Notes: generated by a model not told the origin, from the sequence alone. 64,000 nucleotides of DNA from an uncultured Bacteroidales bacterium (GCA_900542355.1 UQNE01000001.1:124001-188000), one strand, 5' to 3'. Counted from the first letter of the stretch, positions 37,241 through 46,784 are shown. Made by a program: numbers and translations.

Positions 37241-40200
37241 ATTCGTGTTTGTTTTTGATGAGCGTATGACGCTCGATGAGATAATATAAAGCGGGCAGAA
37301 CATAGAGGGTGATAATAGTGGAACAGAGCAATCCATAGACAATCACGGTAGCCAACGGACGCTGCATGTCGGAACCTATTCCTGTCGCCAACGAGGCGGG
37401 GAAAAGTCCGATGATTGCCACCGAAGCAGTCATCAGCACAGGGCGTAATCGGTCAGCAGACCCTGTTCGCACAGCCCTGCCAAGGGTTAGTCCCCGTTTG
37501 CGCAAATCGTTGATATGCGATAGCATGATGACGCCATTCTGAATAGTGAGTCCGAAAAGAGCAATGAAACCCACTGCCGACGAGACATTGAACGACATAC
37601 CCCGTATGACCAACGCTGCCAGACCTCCCAATAGCGAGAGCGGTAGCAGACCGATAAGCAATCCCGCCTGACGGAATCGACCGAAGACGGCAAACATCAG
37701 CAAGAACATTATCGCCAAAACAAACGGAATCACCACAGCAAGACGCATATATGCACGGCGTTGGTTCTCAAATTGGCCATCCCAACGAATGGAGTATTTC
37801 TGATGGTCCATAGGAATCGCAGCGACGATAGGTTTTGCCTCGTTGAGGAAAGAGGTCAGGTCTCGTCCGCGGAGGTTGATACGCACAGCAAGGTGTCGGT
37901 GATTCATCTCGCGTGTGAGGGTGGAAGCCCCCAGCGTGGTATGTATAGAGGCTACTTGCGAAAGGGGAATCTGTGCGCCTGTAGCCGACATAAGCAGCAG
38001 AGAACCAATCTGTTCGGGTGTCTCACGTACTTCGGGTCGGTAGCGACAAGTAACATCGTAGGTTCGCCCAACGACATATACCTCGCTCACAGCCCTACCT
38101 CCGATAGCCACTTCGATGAGTTGGCTCACATCTGCCACATTAAGTCCGTAGCGTGCCACTCGCTCGCGGTCGATAGCAATCTGTAGTTGGGGGAGTGGCG
38201 GTTCTTGGTCGATGACCACATCGGATGCACCGGGAATGGCTTTGATACGCTCCACCACCTCTTCGGCGATACGGTGTGCCTCGTCTTGGTCTTCACCGTA
38301 GATTTTCACAGCCAAGTCGGAATGCGAACCTGCTATCTGGTCCATCACCATGTCGATGATAGGTTGCGAGAATCCCACCTGATAGCCCGGCATAGTGGCA
38401 ATCATTGCTTCCATATCGGCAATAAGGTCCGATTTCTTTCGCCCCCATTTCCATTGGTTATATGGTTTTAGCCCCACACATACCTCGATATGCGACGATG
38501 TGAACGCCTCTGCCCCCTCGTCATCACGCCCCACCTGGGTCATTACATAGGTTACCTCGTCGAACTGTTTGAGGCGTGCGCGCAGGGTATCGGCAAACTG
38601 TTGCGAGCGTTGCAATGAGATACCATAAGGCGTCTGCACCTGTATCCATATCCCCCCTTCGTCCAACTCGGGCAGGAAATCCTTGCCGACACCAAAACCC
38701 AATCCCACCACGATAAGCAGGATGGCTACGATGGGCGCAAAGAGTTTGCGCGGGTGGGTGAGAAGCCAATCGGTATGACGATGGTATGCCATCGTGAGAC
38801 GCTCCAACACTTTGTTGTGGTAAATATTTCGGGGCTTGCGATAGAGCGCATAGTCAATGGCAGGAATCAGTACCAACGAAGTGAGCATTGCGCCGATAAG
38901 GGCATACCCCACCGTGAACGCCATAGGCGTAAATAGTTTGCGCTCAATGCGTTGGAAAGCAAACAGGGGCATATAGGCGATGATGATAATCAAGGGTGGC
39001 GAAAAAGATAGGTTTAGCCACCGCCGCCATATGTTCCACTGCCGTCTCGCGTTTGAGCATCTCAGTCGGTCGGTCCTCACGCAGGCGGATAATCGTTTCC
39101 ATCATTACGATAGACCCGTCCACGAGGATACCGAAGTCGATGGCTCCGAGCGAAAGCAGGTTGGCGGGTACATCGGTGAAATGCATCAGGATAAACGCCA
39201 CAAGCAACGATATAGGAATGGCAATCGCCACGAGAAGTGCAGCGCGGGGGCTGCCCAAAAAACAGATTAGCACGGCGATGACAAGCAACATACCGAACAG
39301 CAACATGTGCGAGACGGTCTGCAAAGTGGTATTCACCAAGTGGGTTCTGTCCATCACGGGCTTAATCTGCACCCCGTGTGGCAATGCCCCCTGCGTATTG
39401 AGTTCGTCCACGGCAGCATGCACCTGTTCCAAGACGGCAGACGGATTCTGGTAGCGCAACATCTGCACGATACCCTGTACGCCGTCGGTCTGATGAATCG
39501 TGTCGTCATAGCCCAACGCCCCTTTGCGCTCTAAGTTGCCATATTTGACCTCGCCCAAATCGCGCAGGTAGATAGGGTGTCCGTTGTCGGTTCTTACCAC
39601 TATATCGCGCATCTCGTTCAGGTCGTGGATAAGCCCCACCGAGCGCACCACATAACTCAGTTCGCCACGGTCTAACATCGACCCGCCGGCGTTGGAGCTG
39701 TTCGCTTGGATGGCTTCTTCTATCTCGGTGAGCGACACGCCATAGCGTTGCATACGCTCAGGGTCTAATTCTACCTGATATTGTGTGGTGATACCTCCGT
39801 AGTTGCTCACATCGGCTACACCCTGTATCTGTCTCAGGCGCGGGATGATGACCCACTTGTTGAGATCGGTTAGTGTCCGCAAATCCGTGTTGCCGTCAGA
39901 CACTAAGATATATCGGTATATCTCACCCGTAGGAGAGGTGAGCGGGTTGAGTTCGGGCTCAGCATTATATGGCAAATCCACTGCCGCAATACGCTCCGTA
40001 ACCCGTTGGCGCGCCCAATAGTCGTCGGTTCCGTCCTCGAAGACGAGTATGATAATCGACAGGCCAAAGGTGTTCTTTGAGCGCATAATACTCAGGTTGG
40101 GCGTTCCGTTGAGTGCCCGCTCCAAAGGAATGGTTATCTGTTGCTCTATCTCCTCCGCTGCCAATCCTGGCACTTGGGTTACCACCTGAACGGTTACATC

Positions 40201-40329
40201 GGCAATGTCGGGATAGGCATCAATAGGCAACTGACGCCACGAATATAATCCCAAGAAAGTGATAATGCAAAATAACGAGATGACAAGCCAACGATGGCCT
40301 ACCACCCAATCAAGAAAACGCTTCGTCAT
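37221..40329 (-). pseudogene. Heavy-metal RND efflux pump (CusA/CzcA type), frameshifted
   Basis: The first segment (40329 to about 38993) encodes the N-terminal 445 residues: MTKRFLDWVVGHRWLVISLF, the pore-domain start, and the TM4 block LGAIDFGILVDGSIVMMET. Sense stops after AKPIFFATL and resumes one base later with IIIIAYMPLFAFQRIERKLF, continuing to 37221 through PLSLLGGLAALVIRG and NGVIMLSHINDL. One extra base at about 38991-38993 (CTTGATT where CTNATT is expected) explains this. No slippery heptamer is present at the shift. Without the shift the pump would be about 1035 residues, normal for the family. It starts 4 nt after the cusB-like gene. Confidence 0.85.
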
Positions 40330-40333
40330 ACCC

Positions 40334-41434
40334 TTACTGTGCTAAATAGATTCCACCTTGTGTGATAATACTCTCGGCGGGCGTCAGACCGCTGACCACT
40401 CGCACCTGCTTCGCGTTAACCGACTGAATAGCAACCGTTTGCGGCACAAAAGTCGAATCATTAAGGGCGACATATATATATGGTTCCGCACCTTGCATCA
40501 CTGCTGTGGAAGGAATGACGATGGCGGGTGTAGCCTGTGCTGAAAACTCTGTGCGGACATACATACCGGGCTTGAGCGCGTGGTTGGGATTAACCACTTG
40601 GATAGTAACATCTATCGCGCGGGTGGTCTCGTCCACCAATCCGCCCACATAGACAATTTGCCCCTCGAAAGCACAATCGGGATAGGCATCGGCATAAACC
40701 GTTACATGGTCGTCGGCATGGATAGAACGGATATATTGCTCTTTGATTTGCGCGGTTACCCACACTCGGCTCAGGTCGGCAATAGTGATGAGCGAAGCCT
40801 CGTCGGAGCGGACAAACTACCCGTTGGTAACCTCACAACGCATCACCTCGCCCGTGATAGGCGCAATGATACTCAGTTCGCCATCGTTCTTTAGTTGGGT
40901 GGTATCTACGCCGAGAACCGAGAGCGATTGTTGTGCTTGGCTCAGTTCGCGACATGCCAGTTCCGCCTCGTTGCGGGCTTCCTCCAACTCTCGCGCAGAA
41001 ATGATACCGTCGTGGCGGAGAGATTCTTTCCGGGCAAGGTTGCGTGTGGCAAGGTCGTTGTTCGAGCGAGCCTCAAACCATGCTCTGACAATGTCGGCAA
41101 ACTCTGCCGAGTAGAACGCAAACAGAGGTTGTCCGGCATGCACTTTCGTACCCGGACGAACATAACATGTACCTGTGCGACCGTCCATCGGAACAGCTAC
41201 TTCGGCTAATCTGCCTGCCTCTGCACGCACGGTGCCTACTGTCGAAAACGAGGAGGAGAAATCGCTTAGGGATATATTTTCTATAGAAATGCTTGCGCGC
41301 ACGGGCGAAGCGGAAGGAACAATAATAGTGTCGCCACGATGAACGACTGATACGGATTCAAGAGAATCGGACGCGCTATGACAAGCCGTCAAAAACAAGC
41401 ATAATCCGAGTATGCTTGGAAAATTATATTGCAT
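40334..41434 (-). pseudogene. Membrane fusion protein of the metal efflux system (CusB/CzcB type), in-frame amber codon
   Basis: The ATG at 41434-41432 begins a lipoprotein signal (MQYNFPSILGLCLFLTACHS, lipobox LTAC). The first 205 codons hold the lipoyl-like (RAEAGRLAEVAVPMDGRTGT) and helical hairpin regions. At 40819-40817 a TAG interrupts EVTNG-stop-FVRSDEA. The same frame continues to 40334 with the beta-barrel and membrane-proximal domains (VWVTAQIKEQYIRSIHADDH). CAG to TAG is the simplest change. A transposon end lies 6-8 bp upstream of the start codon, removing any native promoter or leader. Confidence 0.85.
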
Positions 41435-41441
41435 AAATAAT
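41434..41441. repeat. Target-site duplication of the composite transposon, left copy
   Basis: TAAATAAT next to the left IS982 end. An identical 8-mer lies at 46785-46792 next to the right end of the second IS982 copy. The first base is part of the cusB start codon. If the IS end is placed two bases further left the duplication is 6 bp (TAAATA). Confidence 0.7.
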
Positions 41442-41516
41442 GTGAGTTCGATATAAGCACTTGCTATTAATGTATTGATAAACAGCAAAATGGACCGAAA
41501 ATAATATAACAAATAC

Positions 41517-41547
41517 TTGCATATGTGAGAAATTTTTAGTAACTTTG
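41517..41547 (+). promoter_or_regulatory. Transposase promoter of IS982 copy 1
   Basis: TTG (41517-41519), 20 nt, TAACTTTG (41540-41547), 43 nt before the ATG. Copy 2 lacks this segment. Confidence 0.7.
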
Positions 41548-41590
41548 TAGTTGAAAAGACAATAAAGTTACATCAAAATCTTCACACACC

Positions 41591-42499
41591 ATGCAAGTAC
41601 AAAACGAGTGCAAAGTTACTGAAATTTTTTGTATTATCGATGATTTTTGCAAACAATTTTCAAAAATTGAGTCAAAAACGTCCATTTTAGACGGAAAAAG
41701 TCATCGTAACAAGCCCAATAGGCTAAGTGATGCCGAAGTAATCCTAATAATGATCATGTTCCACATGGGTGGTTATAAATGTCTCAAACACTATTACGTC
41801 AACTATATCTGCGTACATTGCCGACATTTATTTCCGCAAGTAGTATCCTACACCCGCTTTGTGGAATTGGAAAGAGATGTCATGTTGGAGATGGCTATGT
41901 TTGTCAAGCTTTGCTTGCTGTCTGAATGTACAGGTATCTCCTTTGTGGATTCCACCCCCTTGCGGGTGTGTAAGAACCAGCGGATTCTTATCCACAAGAC
42001 TTTTGCAGGGATAGCAGCCAGAGGTAAATGCTCAATGGGATGGTTTTATGGCTTTAAGTTGCACCTGATTATCAACGATAAAGGCGAGATTATTAACTTT
42101 GCCATCACTCCGGGGGATGTGGATGACAGACAACCATTGTACAATCCCACATTTGTTGAGAAAATAACCGGCAAACTATGTGGTGATAAGGGCTATATCA
42201 GTCAATCGTTGTTTGAGAATTTGTTTATGGGAGGTATTCAACTGATAACCAAGTTAAAGAAAAACATGAAGAATATGTTGATGAGCCAGGCGGATAAGGT
42301 TATCTTGAGACATCGGGCATTGATAGAGTCTGTCAATGATGAACTGAAAAATATGGCGCAAGTGGAACACTCACGCCATAGGTCAATTGCTAATTTCCTA
42401 TGCAACACATTTGCTGCTTTGGCTGCTTACTCGTATTTCCCAAAGAAACCTTCGCTGAATCTGGAATTTGAACAGTCGAATCAGCTTTGTCTCTTCTAA
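41591..42499 (+). CDS. IS982-family transposase, full length
   Basis: 302-residue DDE transposase. Typical motifs are SDAEVILIMIMFHMGGYKCL near residue 46, GISFVDSTPLRVCKNQRI (first D) near 118, GDKGYISQSLFENLF (second D) near 196 and RHRALIESVNDELKNMAQVE (E) near 240. Apparently intact and the only full transposase in the composite element. Confidence 0.92.
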   Translation: MQVQNECKVTEIFCIIDDFCKQFSKIESKTSILDGKSHRNKPNRLSDAEVILIMIMFHMGGYKCLKHYYVNYICVHCRHLFPQVVSYTRFVELERDVMLEMAMFVKLCLLSECTGISFVDSTPLRVCKNQRILIHKTFAGIAARGKCSMGWFYGFKLHLIINDKGEIINFAITPGDVDDRQPLYNPTFVEKITGKLCGDKGYISQSLFENLFMGGIQLITKLKKNMKNMLMSQADKVILRHRALIESVNDELKNMAQVEHSRHRSIANFLCNTFAALAAYSYFPKKPSLNLEFEQSNQLCLF

Positions 42500-42521
42500 A
42501 ATTATATCGAACTCACGTTAA

Positions 42522-43277
42522 TTATTCACTTATTATTTTATTCGCCAAAATACACAAACCATTCGGCATGTATATTTGCATAGATTTTTCATGATATAGA
42601 GAACTGATAGCCATCGTTAAACATAATAATTTGTTCTTAGATGGCTTTTGCCGATACATAGACTTCGCAGCCTCGCAGAGAGCATCCACATACGCATCGT
42701 CATCATGGTACATAAACTCAAAAACTTGCCTCTTTAGATCGTACTTTGCATCAATTATTTCAGTACGATAATCGTCAACTCGCCCCATAAAGTCAGTTAT
42801 ATCTTCAACCAATACTCGATCTGCAGAAGCCACATGAATACCTCTTATTTGATTTTGGTATTCCACAGAGAAGTATTTCTTCCAATTTTGAAGGAATAGT
42901 TGTTCGAAAGAATAAAGCCCAAAAGCTAAACAATGCATATAAGTGTAAACTCCCAAATACCACCCTACACTCTGCTCATCACAAAGATCATCACCGTCAG
43001 ACTTAACACAATCGATAGCTCGTGGAATTATCTGTTCTTCACTTTCGTGTTGTGTTTCTGTAAGTGCAATGTGATTAGCAGCATTTTGCATCCACGAAGC
43101 ATACTGCGGATTGGAAGATGTCTGTTTCACAACAGAAGTCATAGCGCTATAAAAATATATAGACGCGTCATTACGAAGATTAGCATATTCATCTTCAAAA
43201 GGATTACCTGATAAGAAATCTCCTGCTGAAGCATGGATATTATTCCTAAGAAAAGTGTTTAATTCTTCAATTTTCAT
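42522..43277 (-). CDS. Unknown protein C of the transposon cargo operon
   Basis: 251 residues, acidic to neutral, no signal peptide or transmembrane segment. It is helix-rich, with MKIEELNTFLRNNIHASAGD at the start, ASIYFYSAMTSVVKQTSSNP, and a central aromatic region (VGWYLGVYTYMHCLAFGLYS, then FEQLFLQNWKKYFSVE). I do not recognise a family or catalytic motif. It is the third and last gene of the cargo operon, 48 nt after protein B, and its stop lies only 4 nt inside the right end of IS982 copy 1. Base composition is clearly more A+T-rich than the surrounding chromosome. Confidence 0.8.
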   Translation of the reverse strand: MKIEELNTFLRNNIHASAGDFLSGNPFEDEYANLRNDASIYFYSAMTSVVKQTSSNPQYASWMQNAANHIALTETQHESEEQIIPRAIDCVKSDGDDLCDEQSVGWYLGVYTYMHCLAFGLYSFEQLFLQNWKKYFSVEYQNQIRGIHVASADRVLVEDITDFMGRVDDYRTEIIDAKYDLKRQVFEFMYHDDDAYVDALCEAAKSMYRQKPSKNKLLCLTMAISSLYHEKSMQIYMPNGLCILANKIISE

Positions 43278-43325
43278 GATAAAAACAAAATCAATGGTTA
43301 AACCAAAGTTAGCGACGACATAGAA

Positions 43326-44324
43326 TTAAAATTCGATATCCGCTTCCTCAATAATCTGCTTTCTTAACCCTTCCAATACGGAAGAATGCAAGCCTCTACC
43401 TTCACTTGCAATTTGTTTACTATCAGGCTCCGAATCTGACCAGCTACTTTTAAATCTTCTTATAGACGCATCCCAATATACACGAAACTCAACATCAGAC
43501 TTCAGTTGTGGATCATCTTCCATATCTGCTATAATCATCTTAGCAGTATAATCCTCCGGACGCTTATAAATACTGAACCCGTCATAAATATCCATCAACT
43601 CACCAGAATAAGACCAAGCAGTATGACCAAATGCCTCCATTCCCCAAAACATTGTCCGAATTCGTTGCTTCCTAACTTCTGAATTTGAAGGCTCCTTCAA
43701 TAAACCCAATGATAAAAACAAATAGGATATACTAGAAATGGTTTGCAAGATGTCTATATCAGCAGATATTTTGGGGCACAACATATAGGAGAACATATAT
43801 CCCATCTCGATCTTGTTATATACACCAGACAATTGAGATGGGTCACGACGAACTAGTTTATACGCGTTAATTAAAGCGCTTCTTGCTCCAATACCATTTA
43901 CTGATTTAATTATGTTTGCGCAATTAGTAAGATCGAAAAAGTTGATATAATTCAACATACTAACAGATATCCCTTTCCTTGCAGACTCAGGAACACTGCC
44001 TGAGTCATGCAAAAATACCACAACGGATGCAGGATAATTAGATGTATCCATAAAAGCTATAGATAATCCAAATATTTTTCCTGACTCTCGCATTGCCTCT
44101 ACACTTTTGTACGTAAGTGTACCAAAACAACGTATTGAAAAGAGGTCACCATCTTCGTCCGGAAAAAATTCATAACCATATTGCATTTCTCCGCGAGATG
44201 AATAAGCACAATAAGACACATAAGGCAAATCGTTCCTGGTTATAGTACCATTGACCCGACTGACGGACTCAGAAAATTGTCTAAAAAGGTCATCAATTAC
44301 TCTAATTGTGTAAGGATTATACAT
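43326..44324 (-). CDS. Unknown protein B of the transposon cargo operon
   Basis: 332 residues from the ATG 44324-44322 (MYNPYTIRVIDDLFRQFSES); a longer in-frame start at 44402 would overlap gene A. A beta-rich N-terminal region (LPYVSYCAYSSRGEMQYGYE, FFPDEDGDLFSIRCFGTLTY) is followed by ASVVVFLHDSGSVPESARKG, a helical middle, and a charged Ser-rich C-terminus (SSWSDSEPDSKQIASEGRGL). No signal peptide. I recognise no family. It lies 52 nt after gene A and 48 nt before gene C. Confidence 0.8.
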   Translation of the reverse strand: MYNPYTIRVIDDLFRQFSESVSRVNGTITRNDLPYVSYCAYSSRGEMQYGYEFFPDEDGDLFSIRCFGTLTYKSVEAMRESGKIFGLSIAFMDTSNYPASVVVFLHDSGSVPESARKGISVSMLNYINFFDLTNCANIIKSVNGIGARSALINAYKLVRRDPSQLSGVYNKIEMGYMFSYMLCPKISADIDILQTISSISYLFLSLGLLKEPSNSEVRKQRIRTMFWGMEAFGHTAWSYSGELMDIYDGFSIYKRPEDYTAKMIIADMEDDPQLKSDVEFRVYWDASIRRFKSSWSDSEPDSKQIASEGRGLHSSVLEGLRKQIIEEADIEF

Positions 44325-44376
44325 AACTTTAATTTTTATAATCGAACTTATATGGCAATTTTTAATTTTTCTGGAA

Positions 44377-45009
44377 TTAACCAAAAGCAAGCATTGCTGC
44401 ATCTATCTCACAGGGATTCTGATACGGACGAACATAACTACGGACAGCCGCATTGTACGGTATCAGGGTTTGTGACGAAGTGAGATACAACGCAGAACCA
44501 TCTTGACTGCTGCCTGTTAACTTATAGAAATCACAACCTATCATAGATAGTTGATGCTCAGACGCCGTTGTTATAGGATAACACTCAATATGTTGCTTTT
44601 GAACCTTCGTAACAACCGAGAAGTGAAAACCGCCCTGCGTCGGTACCTTGATAACATCATAACGTTGTATGTCATGTGAGCATGCCTTCTTTGATGTGAG
44701 ACGTTTAAAAAAGAACGAACGAGCAGCAGCCTCGCGGCGCTCCATCACCTGACCTTTCTCTTTCTTCTGCTGCAGATTGCGATGAAGAAGTTCTAAGTCA
44801 TGTATCAAAGCTGATGAAGTACAATTAGTGTTCATCTTGCCTATACAATGATTCGCAGCAGACTTTGCTACCGGCAACCCCTCGTTGTCAGCATACTCAG
44901 CAATTGAGTACAATAATTGTATCAACGCTCCCTTGTCTAATGTGTTCTTGTCTGCAAACTTAATCATCTTTTTAAGTTGGAACAAAGCTTTGTTCAAATC
45001 AATTTTCAT
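44377..45009 (-). CDS. Protein A of the transposon cargo operon, possible MazF/PemK-like C-terminal domain
   Basis: 210 residues. The N-terminal 110 are helical and Lys-rich (MKIDLNKALFQLKKMIKFAD). The C-terminal 90 read RYDVIKVPTQGGFHFSVVTK, then IECYPITTA, and later YLTSSQTLIPYNAAVRSYV. The order of a short entry strand, GG-x-H-aromatic-S/A-V-V, and a hydrophobic strand ending P-I-T-T recalls MazF/PemK-type ribonuclease toxins with helical N-terminal extensions. This is a pattern judgement and could be wrong. It is the first gene of the operon, 71 nt from its promoter. Confidence 0.78.
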   Translation of the reverse strand: MKIDLNKALFQLKKMIKFADKNTLDKGALIQLLYSIAEYADNEGLPVAKSAANHCIGKMNTNCTSSALIHDLELLHRNLQQKKEKGQVMERREAAARSFFFKRLTSKKACSHDIQRYDVIKVPTQGGFHFSVVTKVQKQHIECYPITTASEHQLSMIGCDFYKLTGSSQDGSALYLTSSQTLIPYNAAVRSYVRPYQNPCEIDAAMLAFG

Positions 45010-45079
45010 AAGTCAATTTTTAGTAGTTAAACATCGGTTTCATTCTACCCTAAAATATAGCTTTAGGTAAAATCGACTG

Positions 45080-45111
45080 CAAATGTACTGCTTTTTTTTG
45101 ACATATGCAAA
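45080..45111 (-). promoter_or_regulatory. Promoter of the transposon cargo operon
   Basis: Minus strand TTTG (45111-45108), 20 nt, TACATTTG (45087-45080), a perfect Bacteroidota promoter. The start would be near 45073, giving a leader of about 64 nt before gene A. Confidence 0.78.
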
Positions 45112-45188
45112 TTATTTTAGGTGTTTTTTACCTATTGGATTCCATTATTACATAGTGTACTGTCTATTAGCAAATGCAATTTCTGGTG

Positions 45189-45219
45189 CAAAGTTAGTAA
45201 AAATGTTCGAAGAAGCAAA
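45189..45219 (-). promoter_or_regulatory. Second candidate promoter upstream of the cargo operon
   Basis: Minus strand TTTG (45219-45216), 19 nt, TAACTTTG (45196-45189), at the 3' edge of the IS30 remnant. It would read through the first promoter into gene A. Confidence 0.5.
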
Positions 45220-45740
45220 ATTTAGGTGTGTCAAAGTTCAATTTTTCTCTGGGGCTGTTGTTTAACTTTTTCTGGATGTTCATTATTTTCTGTGGTGAGA
45301 CAAGGTTAAAATTGGTATGTTTTGGTATGTATCGTCGTATGAGTTTATTGGTGTTTTCTACACATCCTTTCTGCCAAGAGGAGTATGCATCCGCAAAATA
45401 GACAATCACATCGTCTTTGCCTTTCATGTGCAAGCCTTTGGTAATCATCAGTATCACACGCTGACAACTATCCACTATCAAATCCATCTCCCAGTCTCCA
45501 AAGCGTTTGCCATTGGCTTCCGCAGGACGCTCATGAATGCTTGTTCTGTTCGGGATATTGGTCGCTTTGGTAAGACGGTGTTGTTTCTTTTCTCTTTATC
45601 GCGGTTGGCGTTGCGTTTTACCTCACGCGTGATGGTCGAGGGATGAACGCCAATTTTTTGTGCGATACTTTTTTTGTCAGTTTGCTTTGTAAATCCAAAT
45701 AAATTATGTACCTTTGTTCCGAATTTAGTTGTTTAGCCAT
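45194..45740 (-). pseudogene. IS30-family transposase remnant
   Basis: From the ATG 45740-45738 the sequence reads MAKQLNSEQRYIIYLDLQSK, then moves frame near a run of seven A residues (about 45673) to SIAQKIGVHPSTITREVKRN, the IS30 helix-turn-helix. A second frame change leads to ANGKRFGDWEMDLIV, the first catalytic Asp region, followed by an internal deletion to DVIVYFADAYSSWQKGCVEN, the catalytic Glu region. Two frameshifts and a deletion make it non-functional. No ends were identified with confidence. Confidence 0.82.
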
Positions 45741-45837
45741 ATGCAAATGCAAAATTAACTATTTTCCGGGAAAGGAGCAAATCCTTTCCTGTTTTTTTGC
45801 ATTGCATTTACTTTAGACCTCCATTTTGTATTTTGTC

Positions 45838-45901
45838 TTTTTCCCCCCCTGTTAGCCCTGTTTCGGTACCCTCCACAGGGCTAACAGGGGGAGAGGAAAA
45901 A
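45838..45901. repeat. Long perfect palindrome beside IS982 copy 2
   Basis: Arms CCCCCTGTTAGCCCTG (45845-45860) and CAGGGCTAACAGGGGG (45876-45891) are exact complements over 16 bp with a 15-nt loop. TTTTTCC (45838-45844) and GGAAAAA (45895-45901) extend the stem after a 3-nt bulge. On both strands the T-tract precedes and the A-tract follows the stem, the reverse of an intrinsic terminator. Confidence 0.75.
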
Positions 45902-45913
45902 TTGCGTTTCTAA

Positions 45914-46765
45914 ATGGACACTATATCAAAAATTGAGTCAAAAACGTCCATTTTAGACGGAAAAAGTCATCGTAACAAGCCCAATAGGCTAAGTGATGCC
46001 GAAGTAATCCTAATAATGATCATGTTCCACATGGGTGGTTATAAATGTCTCAAACACTATTACGTCAACTATATCTGCGTACATTGCCGACATTTATTTC
46101 CGCAAGTAGTATCCTACACCCGCTTTGTGGAATTGGAAAGAGATGTCATGTTGGAGATGGCTATGTTTGTCAAGCTTTGCTTGCTGTCTGAATGTACAGG
46201 TATCTCCTTTGTGGATTCCACCCCCTTGCGGGTGTGTAAGAACCAGCGGATTCTTATCCACAAGACTTTTGCAGGGATAGCAGCCAGAGGTAAATGCTCA
46301 ATGGGATGGTTTTATGGCTTTAAGTTGCACCTGATTATCAACGATAAAGGCGAGATTATTAACTTTGCCATCACTCCGGGGGATGTGGATGACAGACAAC
46401 CATTGTACAATCCCACATTTGTTGAGAAAATAACCGGCAAACTATGTGGTGATAAGGGCTATATCAGTCAATCGTTGTTTGAGAATTTGTTTATGGGAGG
46501 TATTCAACTGATAACCAAGTTAAAGAAAAACATGAAGAATATGTTGATGAGCCAGGCGGATAAGGTTATCTTGAGACATCGGGCATTGATAGAGTCTGTC
46601 AATGATGAACTGAAAAATATGGCGCAAGTGGAACACTCACGCCATAGGTCAATTGCTAATTTCCTATGCAACACATTTGCTGCTTTGGCTGCTTACTCGT
46701 ATTTCCCAAAGAAACCATCTCTAAACCTGGAATTTGAGCAATCGAATCAACTTTGTCTCTTCTAA
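45914..46765 (+). pseudogene. IS982-family transposase, copy 2, 5'-truncated
   Basis: Identical in sequence to copy 1 from 45926, but the first 24 codons, the promoter and the left inverted repeat are missing and replaced by unrelated sequence (MDTIS). The catalytic motifs remain. Expression is unlikely. The last 13 or so codons differ from copy 1 by seven synonymous changes only. Confidence 0.85.
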
Positions 46766-46784
46766 AATTATATCGAACTCATGT
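45926..46784 (+). mobile_element. IS982-family insertion sequence, copy 2 (left-truncated)
   Basis: Matches copy 1 base for base from 45926 to 46716 (copy 1: 41660-42450), then diverges. The right inverted repeat (TATATCGAACTCAT, 46769-46782) is present. It provides the right outer end of the composite transposon. Confidence 0.85.

Larger units (their letters stand above)
41440..42518 (+). mobile_element. IS982-family insertion sequence, copy 1 (complete)
   Basis: About 1.08 kb. Left end GTGAGTTCGATATAA (from 41442) and right end TTATATCGAACTCAC (to 42516) are inverted repeats with one or two extra partially matching bases outside. It carries a promoter and a full transposase. Its own two flanks do not match each other, but its left flank matches the right flank of copy 2. 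Confidence 0.85.
41440..46784. mobile_element. Composite IS982 transposon carrying a three-gene operon
   Basis: Two directly repeated IS982 copies bound a 5.3-kb segment. The outermost ends are both intact inverted repeats of the form TGAGTTCGATATAA (left of copy 1, right of copy 2), while the inner left end of copy 2 is lost. Identical TAAATAAT sequences flank the whole unit, as expected if it moved as one piece. The cargo is an A+T-rich operon of three unknown genes with its own promoter, an IS30 remnant and a large palindrome. Insertion separated a His-rich membrane protein gene from cusB. Confidence 0.72.

Noticed and set aside
38985..39000. Programmed frameshift in the RND pump
   Set aside because: No slippery heptamer or downstream pseudoknot is evident, and such pumps are not known to use frameshifting.
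40817..40819. Amber readthrough or stop reassignment in the cusB-like gene
   Set aside because: A single case next to a frameshifted partner and a transposon; decay is simpler.
41434..42525. Target duplication around IS982 copy 1 alone
   Set aside because: The left flank (AAATAAT) and right flank of copy 1 (TTAATTATT) do not match; the match is with the far side of copy 2.
45083..45265. Small plus-strand ORF of 60 codons between the cargo promoter and the IS30 remnant
   Set aside because: It overlaps two promoters and antisense IS30 sequence and has no supporting features.
45838..45901. Palindrome as an intrinsic terminator
   Set aside because: A-tracts, not T-tracts, follow the stem on both strands.
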